Part shown: positions 9,845 to 19,793 of the stretch, piece by piece
How the letters are laid out: each line of letters starts with the position of its first letter
Numbering within the stretch: the stretch's first letter is position 1
Assembly (NCBI GenBank): GCA_947471745.1
Contig: CANJKZ010000092.1
Span: 4,017,001-4,081,000 of the forward strand
DNA from: Closterium sp. Naga37s-1
Taxonomy: Eukaryota; Streptophyta; Zygnematophyceae; Desmidiales; Closteriaceae
DNA: 64,000 bases
Direction of reading: 5' to 3'
Notes under the pieces: generated by a model
What the model saw: the letters and a program-made list of their open reading frames with translations, nothing else
The model's database searches: none
What the model was told of the DNA's origin: nothing
Translations under genes and position numbers: made by a program

Positions 9845-11299
9845 CAGCATTTACAGTTTCTGCAGGGCCTTGGCTTATTAGGCACACTAGATCTTACCTG
9901 GTTGCTGCTGTGTACTTGCTTCTGGTCCTAGTTAGTGAAAGCCAGTAACGGTACATCAATCATATTCTCTTTTTCATATACGGTACCATAGTTGATGGCA
10001 TGAAAGCAATGCATATTCTTGGGCCAAGCAGGCCATAGCCTTATGGTATGGTACCACAGTATGGTGGTCACATCACATACCGGTATCCCGGAAAAAACTA
10101 GAAACTGCTTCAGCCTTTTGTAAGGGAATTCCTGTTGCCCCAGCAATCTTGCTTGAACTTGCAGATGCCACAGCATCAATAGACCCAAAGCTGGAAAGTA
10201 GCTGCAACAAATATATGGCACCTTCAGTATACATTTGACAGAACAATCTAAATCCCACATAGACAACTCATGGTATGATACCATCTGTGCTTCATGAGGG
10301 GCCAAGCCGGGTATGGTTAGTAAGGGTGCAATAATTGCTTCTGGTGATTGCACGAACTCGGTCCTCTGCAAGAATAAGGGTAAGGTTGTAAGATTGGCAT
10401 GGCTCAAGTTGAACTTAACTGTGCTAGACCTTGAGGGCATCAATGCTGTGAACAGAAATCCGAGTAACATACCTCTTCGTTAAGAAGTGAGGCAGTCTGC
10501 TGCTTCTTGGCCTCTGCAAGTTGGTAATGGTCAGTCCTGACTGACTGACGGTTGAAACATGTAAGAGATAAATTCGCTTAGCCCACCTGAAAGAACATGA
10601 ACCATCCGCAAAAGCTTTTCCACTGCAGATCTCTCGTCAATGACTTCAATGATAGGCGGCTTCACCACACCTTGGTTGTTGTGTCTGAAACCATGGCATG
10701 TTAGAGCTGGTCAATAGAGCCAGAAGGGTGTCGAATAATCCGTGTGCCTTACCGGCAATACAGGCGAGCGAAGTCGTTGCTGTCTTGAGAGCTTGGACAG
10801 ACGCATAAGCCGTATGAATGCCTAAACATCTGGCCGACTTTGATTATCCTGTGCATGACGTTCGTGTCAACATCACTAGGAAAGCGGATCATGCTGGAAA
10901 CCGAACGTGGCAATCTTACTTTTGCCAGAGCTCACTGTCTGATCTTTGGAAGCTTCCAACCATAAATGCTATGGACATGCCGCCGGAATTGACAATGATG
11001 TCCTACAAGAGCATAAACAAGTTAGGGTAACGCTCGACTAAGTTCGGCATTGGTTTTCAGGCGTGACTTCATACTGGCAGTATATTGGATTCCTTTGTTC
11101 TAAAGCCGCTTTCAGCCATGAGGAGCTTGTAAACGTTGTAATTGCGAGTCGCCCATGTTGAATTGACGATACAAACACTGGCAGCCATGGGAGCTATGAG
11201 AGCACAGAGATTGTTTGGTTTGCAGTGAGAATCTTTCAAAATGTAAAATTGTTGCTCTGCTTGATTGTGGAACAGAATGGGTTCAGCAAAGAGAGATCT
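9845..11299 (-). CDS. XPF/ERCC1-like protein with C-terminal helix-hairpin-helix domain (ends unresolved)
   Basis: In transcription order the exons are 11299-11075, 11002-10920, 10821-10753, 10684-10587, 10513-10473, 10365-10282, 10201-10081, 9927-9898 and probably a 15-nt exon at 9859-9845. All borders are GT-AG and phases agree. The C-terminal part contains two HhH-like hairpins: LLTIPGLAPHEAQMLLSSFG and then IDAVASASSSKIAGATGIPL. This layout is typical of the ERCC1/XPF/FAAP24 domain. Upstream is a possible degenerate nuclease-like fold (DIIVNSGG, HSYGLCVCPSS). Candidates are FAAP24 or the meiotic crossover proteins PTD or SHOC1; the sequence alone does not decide. The start may be the ATG at 11323. 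The stop was not found. The gene is probably divergently transcribed from the fucosyltransferase at 11599. Confidence 0.55.
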
Positions 11300-11323
11300 C
11301 TGTGAGGAGGGCGTACTTTTCAC

Positions 11324-11598
11324 ATATGGTCCAAAGTTCAGTACTTTCCCAGTCTGTATCTGCTCGCCTCTGATAGGTGGATACCTTCACAGCCATCTTC
11401 ACTGTGAACAAAACCCTTCGGTGTTACGGAGAATGCTACGGATTCTGAAAAGAGGAATTTGAACTGTCACTACTCAGAATACGACCCTGGTCATTCAGCC
11501 CAAACAGGCTTGTCTGGTTGTACCACCCTGAGCAAAATTGACCTCGAGATTTGCAATGAAGCACTACTCACTCACCACTCACCACTCACTCAAAAAAA
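11324..11598. other. Probable divergent promoter region
   Basis: A short gap separates the minus-strand HhH gene from the plus-strand fucosyltransferase. A run of cactcaccactcaccactca at about 11570 is a short tandem repeat just before the ATG at 11599. No other element was recognised. Further 5' exons of the minus gene could also lie here. Confidence 0.35.
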
Positions 11599-14500
11599 AT
11601 GACTCATGGCAACTCCATCCGGCTTCTGAAGCGACTTCGCCAGCTTCTTATTCAACTTCTGACGTTTACCTGTCTCGTGCTTTCACTCAAGTGCCGGTCT
11701 TGCGACGCATTCGCTGGTTCTCCTGATCCTTCCAAAGCTCCTCCCCAGCAGCTTCAGAATGCACAAGGACGCCGATTATTGTACGAACCAGATGCGGCTC
11801 TTAGAGCTCGCCATCATCGTTATCGTCATGATTACGGCAAAGTCGCTTCGGTGACATCTGAAATCAACGGTGCTGATGGAAACCTCGGTGTTGCCGCTGA
11901 GGGAAGCAGCACTGGTGTCAATGCGGATCTTGATTCTCCGGCTCGCTGTTGGAGCATGTCTGAACGACGTTACTACCGATCTGTATGGCTGAATGGCCGC
12001 ATGAATATGTATGCATTCTGCATGTGCTCGGATGCATGCAATGGGCTTCTACATCTGGTCGCATGTATGTGTGTGTATTGTACGTGTGCTTTCTATGTAG
12101 CACTTCGCATGGATGTGTTTCTGCATGCCTCATTCACGGTTGCATCGTGTTACGATATGGATGTTCCTAGATTCTTGTGAGTGGACATGTCTTTCCTCTC
12201 ATTCCCATGTCCATATTGACATGTGTTACCTTTAACATGTGTGTCTGTTCACATATCCGTGTGTTGAAATGTGTGGCTTTTAACACGTATTGACATGTCT
12301 GTCTAACGACATGTGGGTGTATTGATATCTGTCCCTTGACGTGTGTGACTGTATCGCAGTCGTACAGCAACAAGGCACGCATGTCAGAGGCCCTAGTGCA
12401 GCGACTGCAGCATTATTCCACCCTCCATGCAGCATGCACGGCTCCCGTTATCAATTGGCCGGCATTTTTCAATGATTCGTGAGCCTCTTCTCCAAGTCAA
12501 CTCTAACCTGTAGAATTAATTACCATGTCCAACATCAGATGCAATGTGTTTACACCCAGCAACACTGCATAAGCCCCGCAACGCTGACTCTGCTTCCCCT
12601 GCCTCCCGTCGTGCACCATTCTCCTGCCGATGCATGAAGTTCCAAGGGCCTTCAAGAAAATGCGACCGCTGCACACTTGGCCAGGTGCAAGTACCTTCTC
12701 TGGGTTGAGCCTAACTACAGTGGTAAGTTCTTCGGACATTACCAACATAGAGCCACAATACATGTTCCATCTCGTCCACTTGTTTCCTCTGTCATATGCA
12801 CTCCCTCCCATTCCTTTCCTCTCCATCAATCCCTTTCCTCCTCTTCCTGTTTAGGTGTCCATCTCCCTCGTTTCCTCTTTCACCTGCCTCCTCCCCTTCT
12901 ATCCAATTACCTCATCCTCTCCGCATTTTTACCCCTCCTTCCCCCTCACACACGACACACCCGACCCTTTCTTCCAGGCCTGGGTAACCAGCTGCTCTCC
13001 CTCGTCTCCTCCTTTACCTACGCCCTCCTCACCAACCGCACTCTCCTCATCAACCCTGAGTGCTTCCCTGCTCGCCTCCTCTGCAACCCCTTCCCCTACT
13101 CCTCCTGGGCTCCTCCCACTCTCAACAGGGGATCCTTCAAGTGAGCACTCGCATTGCTTTCTTCCACTCGCCTTGCTTTTCACTGTAATCTTTTCACCAT
13201 CTGCGTTTCTCAATGTCCTGTCCCTTATCTTCTTCGTGGCTCGATGAACACCTTTGTCGCCACAGAGCAGACTCAGCGTATGCTGTGAGCAAGCACAACG
13301 CCCTGCTCTCTTAAACGACCCTTTGTATCAATTCCACAGCGTCCTGCTCTCCCCATCTCCCCTTGCATGCCCTCGCTGCCCCGTTCTTCCACTCCCCCGT
13401 TCGCCCATCTCCAGCCACATGAGGCTGAGAGCTGAGAAGAGGCGTGTGGGTTACAATGCGTTTCAAGAACCAGGTGCACCTGAAGCAAACACCACGGATG
13501 ACGATGCTGCTGATGCTGTGTTCAGCAACCTCAATTACTCGTGAGTCACACCAATCTTAATCTCAAATAATCACACAGCAACCTTCTGTTCCCTCACAGT
13601 CACCTCACAATCTCATGCCCTTCTCCTCTCTCTTCGTCGTTACTTCCGTCCTCTCCCTCCCATCTGCCTTGCGCACAGAGTGAATGACACAGATCTCATA
13701 TTCTTCTGCTCGCAGGAGCAAGAGAGAATCGCAGCCGTCCGTTTCCTGGCTCTGCTCACAGAGGAGTACGTTCTGCCTGGCTTGTACCTCGTGTCCGAAT
13801 TCGATGTATGTGTCCTCTTCCTATCCATCTTTCTCTTCTCGTTCCCATGCCCCCTTTCTCTTTCATGCAAAGTCTGTTTTTCTTCGGAAGTGTTGCCCAC
13901 ATTCTCATATGATCCTTGTCAGTTGCTTTCTCGCTGTCCCTTTCTCTTAAAAGGAACCCCACCTTGCAATCTGATGTCAAGAGGCTGGTCCCGGGATACC
14001 TGTTACTGGTGCACGTGGCCCAGCAGTACGGGTCCCCTTTCTCCCTCGTCCCCCTCCTGCTGTTCTCTAATCTTCTCTATGCCCCTCTTTTTCCAGGCTG
14101 ACCTGGAGCGCCTGTTCCCCGACCGCCTGCCGTTGATGCACGTGGGGCGCTACCTGCTGCACCCCGCCAACTACCTCTGGGAGGAAATCACCCGCGCCTT
14201 CCGAGCCTACCTCGCCCCGCACCAACGCAGGGTCGGCATCCAGGTTCGTATGAACCCAGCCTCAGCGTTCAAGTGCTTGGTTGGAAGAGCAGGTTTGGCA
14301 CCCAGGCGGGGTCCAATGCAAGATAGGAACTCTGGTAGTCTGAGTACTCTTCGTTTTATTATTAGTAATAGGAAGCTGTCGGACCTATCCTTGAGGCTCC
14401 TCCCTCCTCAGCCGGGCCCTTTTCCTCCTTCTTTTTCTCCATTCTCCTCTCCCTCGCATCATCCGTGACTTTACCCCTGCCAGCAGCAACGAGGGAGAGG

Positions 14501-15988
14501 CCCTTGCCCGTGTCTTTTGTCTGCTCCCTCCTACTTTTTCCTCCGTTCTTGTATTGCGTTCCTCTCTCCTCCTCCCTCCCGTGCATCAGATCCGTGACTT
14601 CACCACAGCCACCAGCAACGAGGGTGAGGCCCTTGCCCGTGTGCTGCACTGTGCTGCCAACATCTCCCATGGGCTGCCCCCCACACTGCCCCATGACCAG
14701 TGGCGACTTCTGGCGAGCAACCAGGTAAACAAAACAATTTAATCTGGGGAACCTCCCTGCCCTCTCTTTTGCGAGACGCTTCTCCCCAACGTCGTTCTGT
14801 TTGATGCATCATGATCACAGCACATATCACCCCAGTCTTGTCTCGTTCGCATTAAAGTTTTTTCTGTTCACATCTCATCTCCGTCCATGCTGTCCTGTTC
14901 CACATCATAGAGCGCAGCCAACTCAAGTGATATGGAGCCAATCCGGAAGGCAGCAGGAGCCGGCACTGTGCGCAGCGTCGGTGTGTTGGTGGCTTCACTA
15001 AAGCGCTCCTATGTGGATGCATTACACGAGGCATATGTGGAAGGGTTACCACTGGAGGGTTACAATGTTGCAGTTACCAGGTGAGAATTGCTTCTCACAT
15101 CATAAAAGGGTCATTGCATCATACCTCATAGGATATCATCACTACCGCTCCCTTTTCCTTGTTCTCTGTTTTCTGAGGCACTTACAGCACGGCTTTCCCT
15201 CATGTCACTGCCTCCTTCGCTCCATGTGTGCAGTTTGAGTCATGAGGGCGAGCAGAAGACAGGCGATCTGCTGCAACTGGAGAGAGCTCTCAAGGAGATG
15301 TGGCTGCTCTCCATGTGGTGCGGTTCATGTGTTACTGATCATGTGGTACTGTTCATGTGGTTTTGTTCGTGTGGTATTGTTCGTCTATATTGTTCATGTG
15401 GTATTGTTCATTTTGTACTGTTCAAGGGGCACTGTTCATGTGGAACTGTTCACCGGAATCGCTCATGGTTTTTTCTTTCTTCTCTTTTCGTGTGGATTAT
15501 ATCATGCAATCATGCTTATGCCTTCAATTCTGTCCATGTGGAGTTAGGAGTTTACCTATTACCCACCATGCATCGCCTGCTTCTTTTCCACCCACCCTCT
15601 CCCCCACCCCTCCACCCCAGCGATCTGCTGCTGGTGAGTGACAGCTCCACCTTGGCTACATGGCAGTCAGGCTGGAAGGCAGGAGTGCAGCGTGCCTGTT
15701 GATACCCTCCTCACCCACCTCATGCCCCACCTCTCCCCACTCCCCTCACCCCCCAGCGACCTGCTCCTGGTGAGTGACAGCTCCACCTTTGGGTACATGG
15801 CAGCTGGGCTGGCAGGGGTGAGTCCCTTCTCCCTCAACATCGTGCCACGGATGAAATCTGACTGGCTGCACAACGGACGGCCAGCGTGCGTTGCTACGAC
15901 TCCAGAGGCCTGCTATCTGACTATGCTAGACAACAAGCAACAACATGTACAGGTAATGGTCATGACAAGAGTACATAGGTGGATCTGA
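11599..15988 (+). CDS. GT37 family (xyloglucan-type) fucosyltransferase
   Basis: Exons are 11599-11982, 12360-12478, 12685-12722, 12978-13140, 13415-13540, 13679-13805, 14097-14243, 14590-14724, 14911-15080, 15234-15314 and 15757-15988. Together they give 573 residues in one frame. Residues ~8-30 form a type II membrane anchor (LLIQLLTFTCLVLSL), as expected for a Golgi enzyme. Family motifs follow: CKYLLWVEPNYSGLGNQLLS, the donor-binding GIQIRDF across the 14243/14590 junction, DLIFFCSQEQ, VGRYLLHPANYLW and SSTFGYMAAGLAG near the C terminus. Plant GT37 enzymes transfer fucose from GDP-Fuc to xyloglucan or arabinogalactan; the acceptor cannot be told here. The last exon may instead splice at 15952, which would alter only the final residues. 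Several introns contain decoy copies of the following exon. Confidence 0.88.
12180..12345. repeat. Intron 1 stretch rich in acatgt/cacgt motifs
   Basis: Degenerate repeats with spacing of ~20-35 bp contain gacatgt, acatgtgt or cacgtattgacatgt. They end just before the acceptor of exon 12360. No function is evident. Confidence 0.45.
13950..14040 (+). repeat. Decayed copy of exon 14097-14243 start
   Basis: The stretch translates to something like SDVKRLVPGYLLLVHVAQQY, aligning with ADLERLFPDRLPLMHVGRYL of the real exon. It is a diverged decoy upstream of the true acceptor. Confidence 0.55.
14455..14520 (+). repeat. Decoy copy of exon 14590-14724 start
   Basis: The sequence cgtgactttacccctgccag followed by agcaacgagggagaggccct repeats the RDFTTATSNEGEALARV coding segment, truncated and with changes. 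Confidence 0.7.
15315..15465 (+). repeat. Degenerate ~16-bp minisatellite starting at the exon 10 donor
   Basis: Immediately after the donor of exon 15234-15314 (ccat|gtggtg) come about nine degenerate units of the type gttcatgtggtattgt. The unit repeats the exon/donor junction catgtggt, so candidate GT donors recur through the intron start. Confidence 0.7.
15615..15690 (+). repeat. Decoy copy of the last fucosyltransferase exon
   Basis: The segment encoding SDLLLVSDSST is repeated, followed by a frame-breaking deletion (ccttggctacatggc instead of cctttgggtacatggc). The real exon starts at 15757. Confidence 0.8.
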
Positions 15989-16536
15989 GTTTTTTCTCCT
16001 TCACCGGATGATATCTTCTCTTTTAAATTTTAAAATATTTATAATATTGTTTCCACATTCTTCCATCTCAACCAATAAATTCGCATTCTCTTCCCGTTTT
16101 GCATGTGCTCTGCATGGTTTTCTGCTCTGTGGTTTGTATTGCACCAGTGTCCAGGCACTGTGGCGCGCTCTCCTCTCAATATAACTGCTAAGCTTAGATT
16201 TTGCCATAATTTCAAGGCTGGAATCGTTCTTGACGTTCCTAATGCTGAACAGCTTGCATCCTTTAGGCACACTTAGATTTGGAATCATCTTGTTGTTCTG
16301 ATTCAAATAGCGAGTTCCAGAATCAGTGGTTTTCGCAAGGCTACCCCCGCTAGAGAGCAAGCGACCCGTATCGCCGTGGATTGGCTGGAGGCGCTGGCTA
16401 TTTTGGGACACGCCCTCGTCGTGTGTGAATTTCGTTTTCTTGATATGCATAAATTACTGAATTCTGCGCGCCTCCACTTATTATATCCACGCTGTTCAAT
16501 TCAATCCACTCACGAGCTCGTAATTCACATCTAGCC
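15989..16536. other. Intergenic: fucosyltransferase 3' region and promoter of Cys-rich gene 1
   Basis: A/T-rich sequence follows the fucosyltransferase stop, then a mixed-composition stretch precedes the ATG at 16537. No gene was recognised. A 149-residue minus-strand open frame here has no family pattern and was not accepted. Confidence 0.5.
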
Positions 16537-18547
16537 ATGGCGAGGCGTCCGTATTTCGTTCTTCTATTCGTCCTTGCCACGCTCGCTAATCTCCACGGAC
16601 AGGCGGCTTCCCCGCCTCCCGCGCCGGGCTTGCCGGCTGCCCCAGGCATGGCGTCGTCCATCTGCCCGTTAACAGGGCTGCCCCCCAAAAAACCCACCAT
16701 TCCGATTGCACGTTGCCCGGCCGCCAAGGACCAATCATGCTGCGACAACTGTACGGATATGAGCACGGCTTTGCAGCTGGTAGCATCAAGTCTAAAGGAC
16801 GTGGTGACTCAGATTAACCCCACCATCGCTGATGGGATCGATTCTAGCATAGCGGTGCGTTGGCAGGCTTAGAGGCGCAATTGTCGCATGATGCGGCTCT
16901 TATGCAAAATTTTCCATGGGGGCCCTCATAGGTTCAGCTCAAGAGCCTGATTCCGGAGTCATGCACTCAAAAGCCTCGTCATGAGACTCTCTTCCTCGCC
17001 TGCTCCATCTCATGTTCCTCCAGGTGTGCGATATCTTCATAGGCATGACGCCATGCTTGCAGCTCCTAGAGGACCTTGTGTGCGGGCTCTCCTGCAACCC
17101 TAATGCTGGGTCCTACGCGACAAAATCCAACACGGGGGTGATCATGAACGTGTGCTCGGATCTAGCAGACAAAGTATTCGCACAGTGCAAGGGCCTTGCT
17201 TGTGAGTACCATCAGAGTATCCATATACGTATGTGACACTAGAACCATTAGTCGTCTTGAATGTGTGCTCGGATCTGGCAGAAAGAGTATTCGCATGGTG
17301 CAACGGCCTTAAGTGAGTATCTTCAGGATATTCACTCACACTTATAGAGTTTTCTAGTTCTAAATATTTAGACGTTTTAAGCATGAACGTGTGCTCAGAC
17401 CTAGCAGACAGAATATTCGCACGGTGCAAGGGGCTCGAATGTGAATGTCATCAGGATGTATACATTTCAAATTTCTCCAAGTTTTGATATGTCTCACAGC
17501 CTGATGTTTGCTCAAATCTGGAAGACAATGTCTTCGCATGGAGCAAGAGCCGTGCTTGTGAGTATTCATGTCCTGCTCAGGGTGCAAGGGTAACTCATAT
17601 GATTATGACAGACACATGAGCCTGCTTCTTGTTACTAGTGCATGTTCTTATGCATGTCAGACCCGCTATAAGCTTCTCTGTTACTGTCAATTGTCTTTTG
17701 CTCCACACTTTGTTTTCACTGGATTCCCCCCTTTTCCTTTCTCTGTTCACTTCACCCTTCGCTCCAAGCACAGTCGGTGACATTTCCCTTTCAGGACTGG
17801 TTACCACAGCTGACGAATTCATGAACCTCATTGTTACAAACGTGGTCAAGACACTTGGAGTCGAGGGCTTTGAGGTCCAAATATCCTCAGTAAGCGCTTC
17901 TCACACGTTCTTTTGTGCTTCCCCTTTCCCGCGCTCGTCCACTTCTCTACCACTTGTTTCTCGTGTTGTTTCTCCCTCCATCCCTTCGTTCAAGTTCATC
18001 GTGAATTGTCTGTGGTAAGGTTTTGTTTCAATTGGGATGCCAAGCAGAGTGAGGTTTTCTTGCACAACCAATGTGCAATGCACCATACTGTTCTGAAAGG
18101 TTTTGATCTCATCTCTTAGCTTACTGACCTAATTTTCTTCTATTTCCCCCCTTTTCTTTCTCTCAAACATTCTTCCCCCCCCCGCACCCCCCACTTCACC
18201 TTTCTCTTCGTGCCCATAACTTCGTTTCCTAGTCACCTTGCTTCAACGGCACTGGCGCATATCCCCCATACACTGCCTGTTGCGATCCTCTCGACGTGCC
18301 TGCCACCTGTCCTGCCAACATCACCGCAAAATATGGCGGTCGTATTGGTCGATCCATTGATTCGGCTACGTGCCAAGCCACCACACCCCCTCCATTGCCA
18401 CCCACAACTAGTACCACGGCGAACCCCCCACCCCCCCTTCCTCCTCCCCCTCCCAAAACTGGCTCGTCAGCTATTGCAGCCCGTTATTTATTTTCTAGCT
18501 ATGTGCTTTATGTGGCCATAGGGATGCTTGCTCCTATAGTATTTTGA
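16537..18547 (+). CDS. Cys-rich, probably GPI-anchored secreted protein, paralogue 1 (single module)
   Basis: Exons 16537-16854, 17024-17201, 17774-17889 and 18233-18547 give 308 residues. An N-terminal signal peptide (YFVLLFVLATLANLHG) is followed by a Pro-rich spacer. The first Cys block has CPLTG, RCPAAKDQSCCDNC, then CDIFIGMTPCLQLLEDLVCG, LSCNPNAG and VCSDLADKVFAQC. An amphipathic segment (FMNLIVTNVVKTLGV) and the second block (CFNGTGAYPPYTACCDPL ... CPA ... C) follow. It ends in a Pro-rich linker and a hydrophobic tail typical of a GPI-attachment signal. The spacing CC-x2-C ... C ... EDLxC-x3-CNP ... VC ... C recalls folate-receptor-like and HIPL N-terminal domains; that resemblance is an inference. 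The function is unknown. It is the first of six paralogues in tandem. Confidence 0.85.
17250..17565 (+). repeat. Three downstream decoy copies of exon 2 of Cys-rich gene 1
   Basis: The exon end (NVCSDLADKVFAQCKGL plus donor) is repeated at about 17256-17315, 17382-17440 and 17500-17560. Each is followed by a gtgag or gtgaa donor-like sequence. The copies diverge progressively with distance. Confidence 0.8.
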
Positions 18548-19793
18548 GGTATAAGTATGTGGGGATTTTTGGGATCCTGCTGTACAGAACAGACAGACAT
18601 TGGCAAACCAACATTTGTATTTTGACCCAAGGAACGATTCATACACAGTGGTGATTTGACCCAGCTATGACCTCACAAGTCATGTCACCCTAGTCTGCTG
18701 CTCTTACGTCTTGCCTGATAAGCCCACCCCCCGGGATACACCACCACCTCTACGGATTTCTCAGCCTTCAGAAGGTGATACAATCAGCTTCCTCCTACTT
18801 TCCCCCGAAGGGATGCCCCAAATCCGGACTGTAACGTGATGGACCGCATCTCAGTTGAAGGGAAGTTGCCACGTTATTGAACCGTGGAACCAGCCAGTGT
18901 CGATGCAATCTATCTGATGAAGACCAAACAGTTGCGGAGTGTTATATTTGATTGAACTTATCTCATTTATCCCAAGGTTATGTAGTGTACATTCCAGCCA
19001 CACTCGAGGTTGAATAGAAATCCATGTTATCGGACTGCGAGGCCCAGCAGTTTCTAGAAACGCTTTTCTTCATTCGGTTCCAAAAGGAAACACGGCAGTT
19101 TTCGGCGGATTTCGGTCGCCATTTGGAGGTGGAGACCGTCAGAAACACCTGTCGACCACCTGAGCCTGACGGGCCTCCAAATTTTTGTTAACGGTGCAGA
19201 TCTAAAGTTGCGGCAGACGATATTTGTTTGGCCGTTCAAAACTCTTTGACAGCTCGTTTGGAGCCTTCTGATCACCAAAACGCGCCCTAGCTCCTGGAAC
19301 GACAGAAGATGCACTATGCAAGCACGTTCGCTGCCACTGCTGTCGGCGGTCCGTGACGACGATCGCTAGGTTACCTAGTTCTGCAATTCGACGATCTCGT
19401 CAACCGTGCCGCTGCAGTGATTCTGTTAGTCACTGAGCTGGAAACGAATATTGTAGCTCATTTATGCGCTCTCGCCGATCAGTGTTTCCTTCCCAGACCT
19501 AGATAATTTATCTGTCGGTGTAGCAAAAAGAAGTTATTCTCTGGCCAAGTTCCTCATCTGCCCTTAGCTCAGCTGACGATTGCATATTCCTTCTCCTGGA
19601 GTAACAGGCTCGTATATCCTCGATTACTTGACCACAACACAGATGCGACCATAGTGCAGGGATCGCATTGTAAAGTTTGCGGCTCAGGTTGACACGAATC
19701 CTGTCGCCGAACTTTGTGGGCTGTCGCTTAAGGGACGCTAAGGTGGTACTCGTAGCGTGTGGGCCGTCGAGTGGAAAAAAGAAGAAAAACATA
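18548..19793. other. Intergenic region between Cys-rich genes 1 and 2
   Basis: No exon, RNA gene or clear repeat was recognised. Short open frames on the minus strand (for example 19054-19314) lack family patterns. The last part should contain the promoter of gene 2. Confidence 0.5.

Noticed and set aside
16001..16450. 149-residue minus-strand open frame
   Set aside because: No family motif, and A/T-rich 3' flanking composition; no splice or initiation support.
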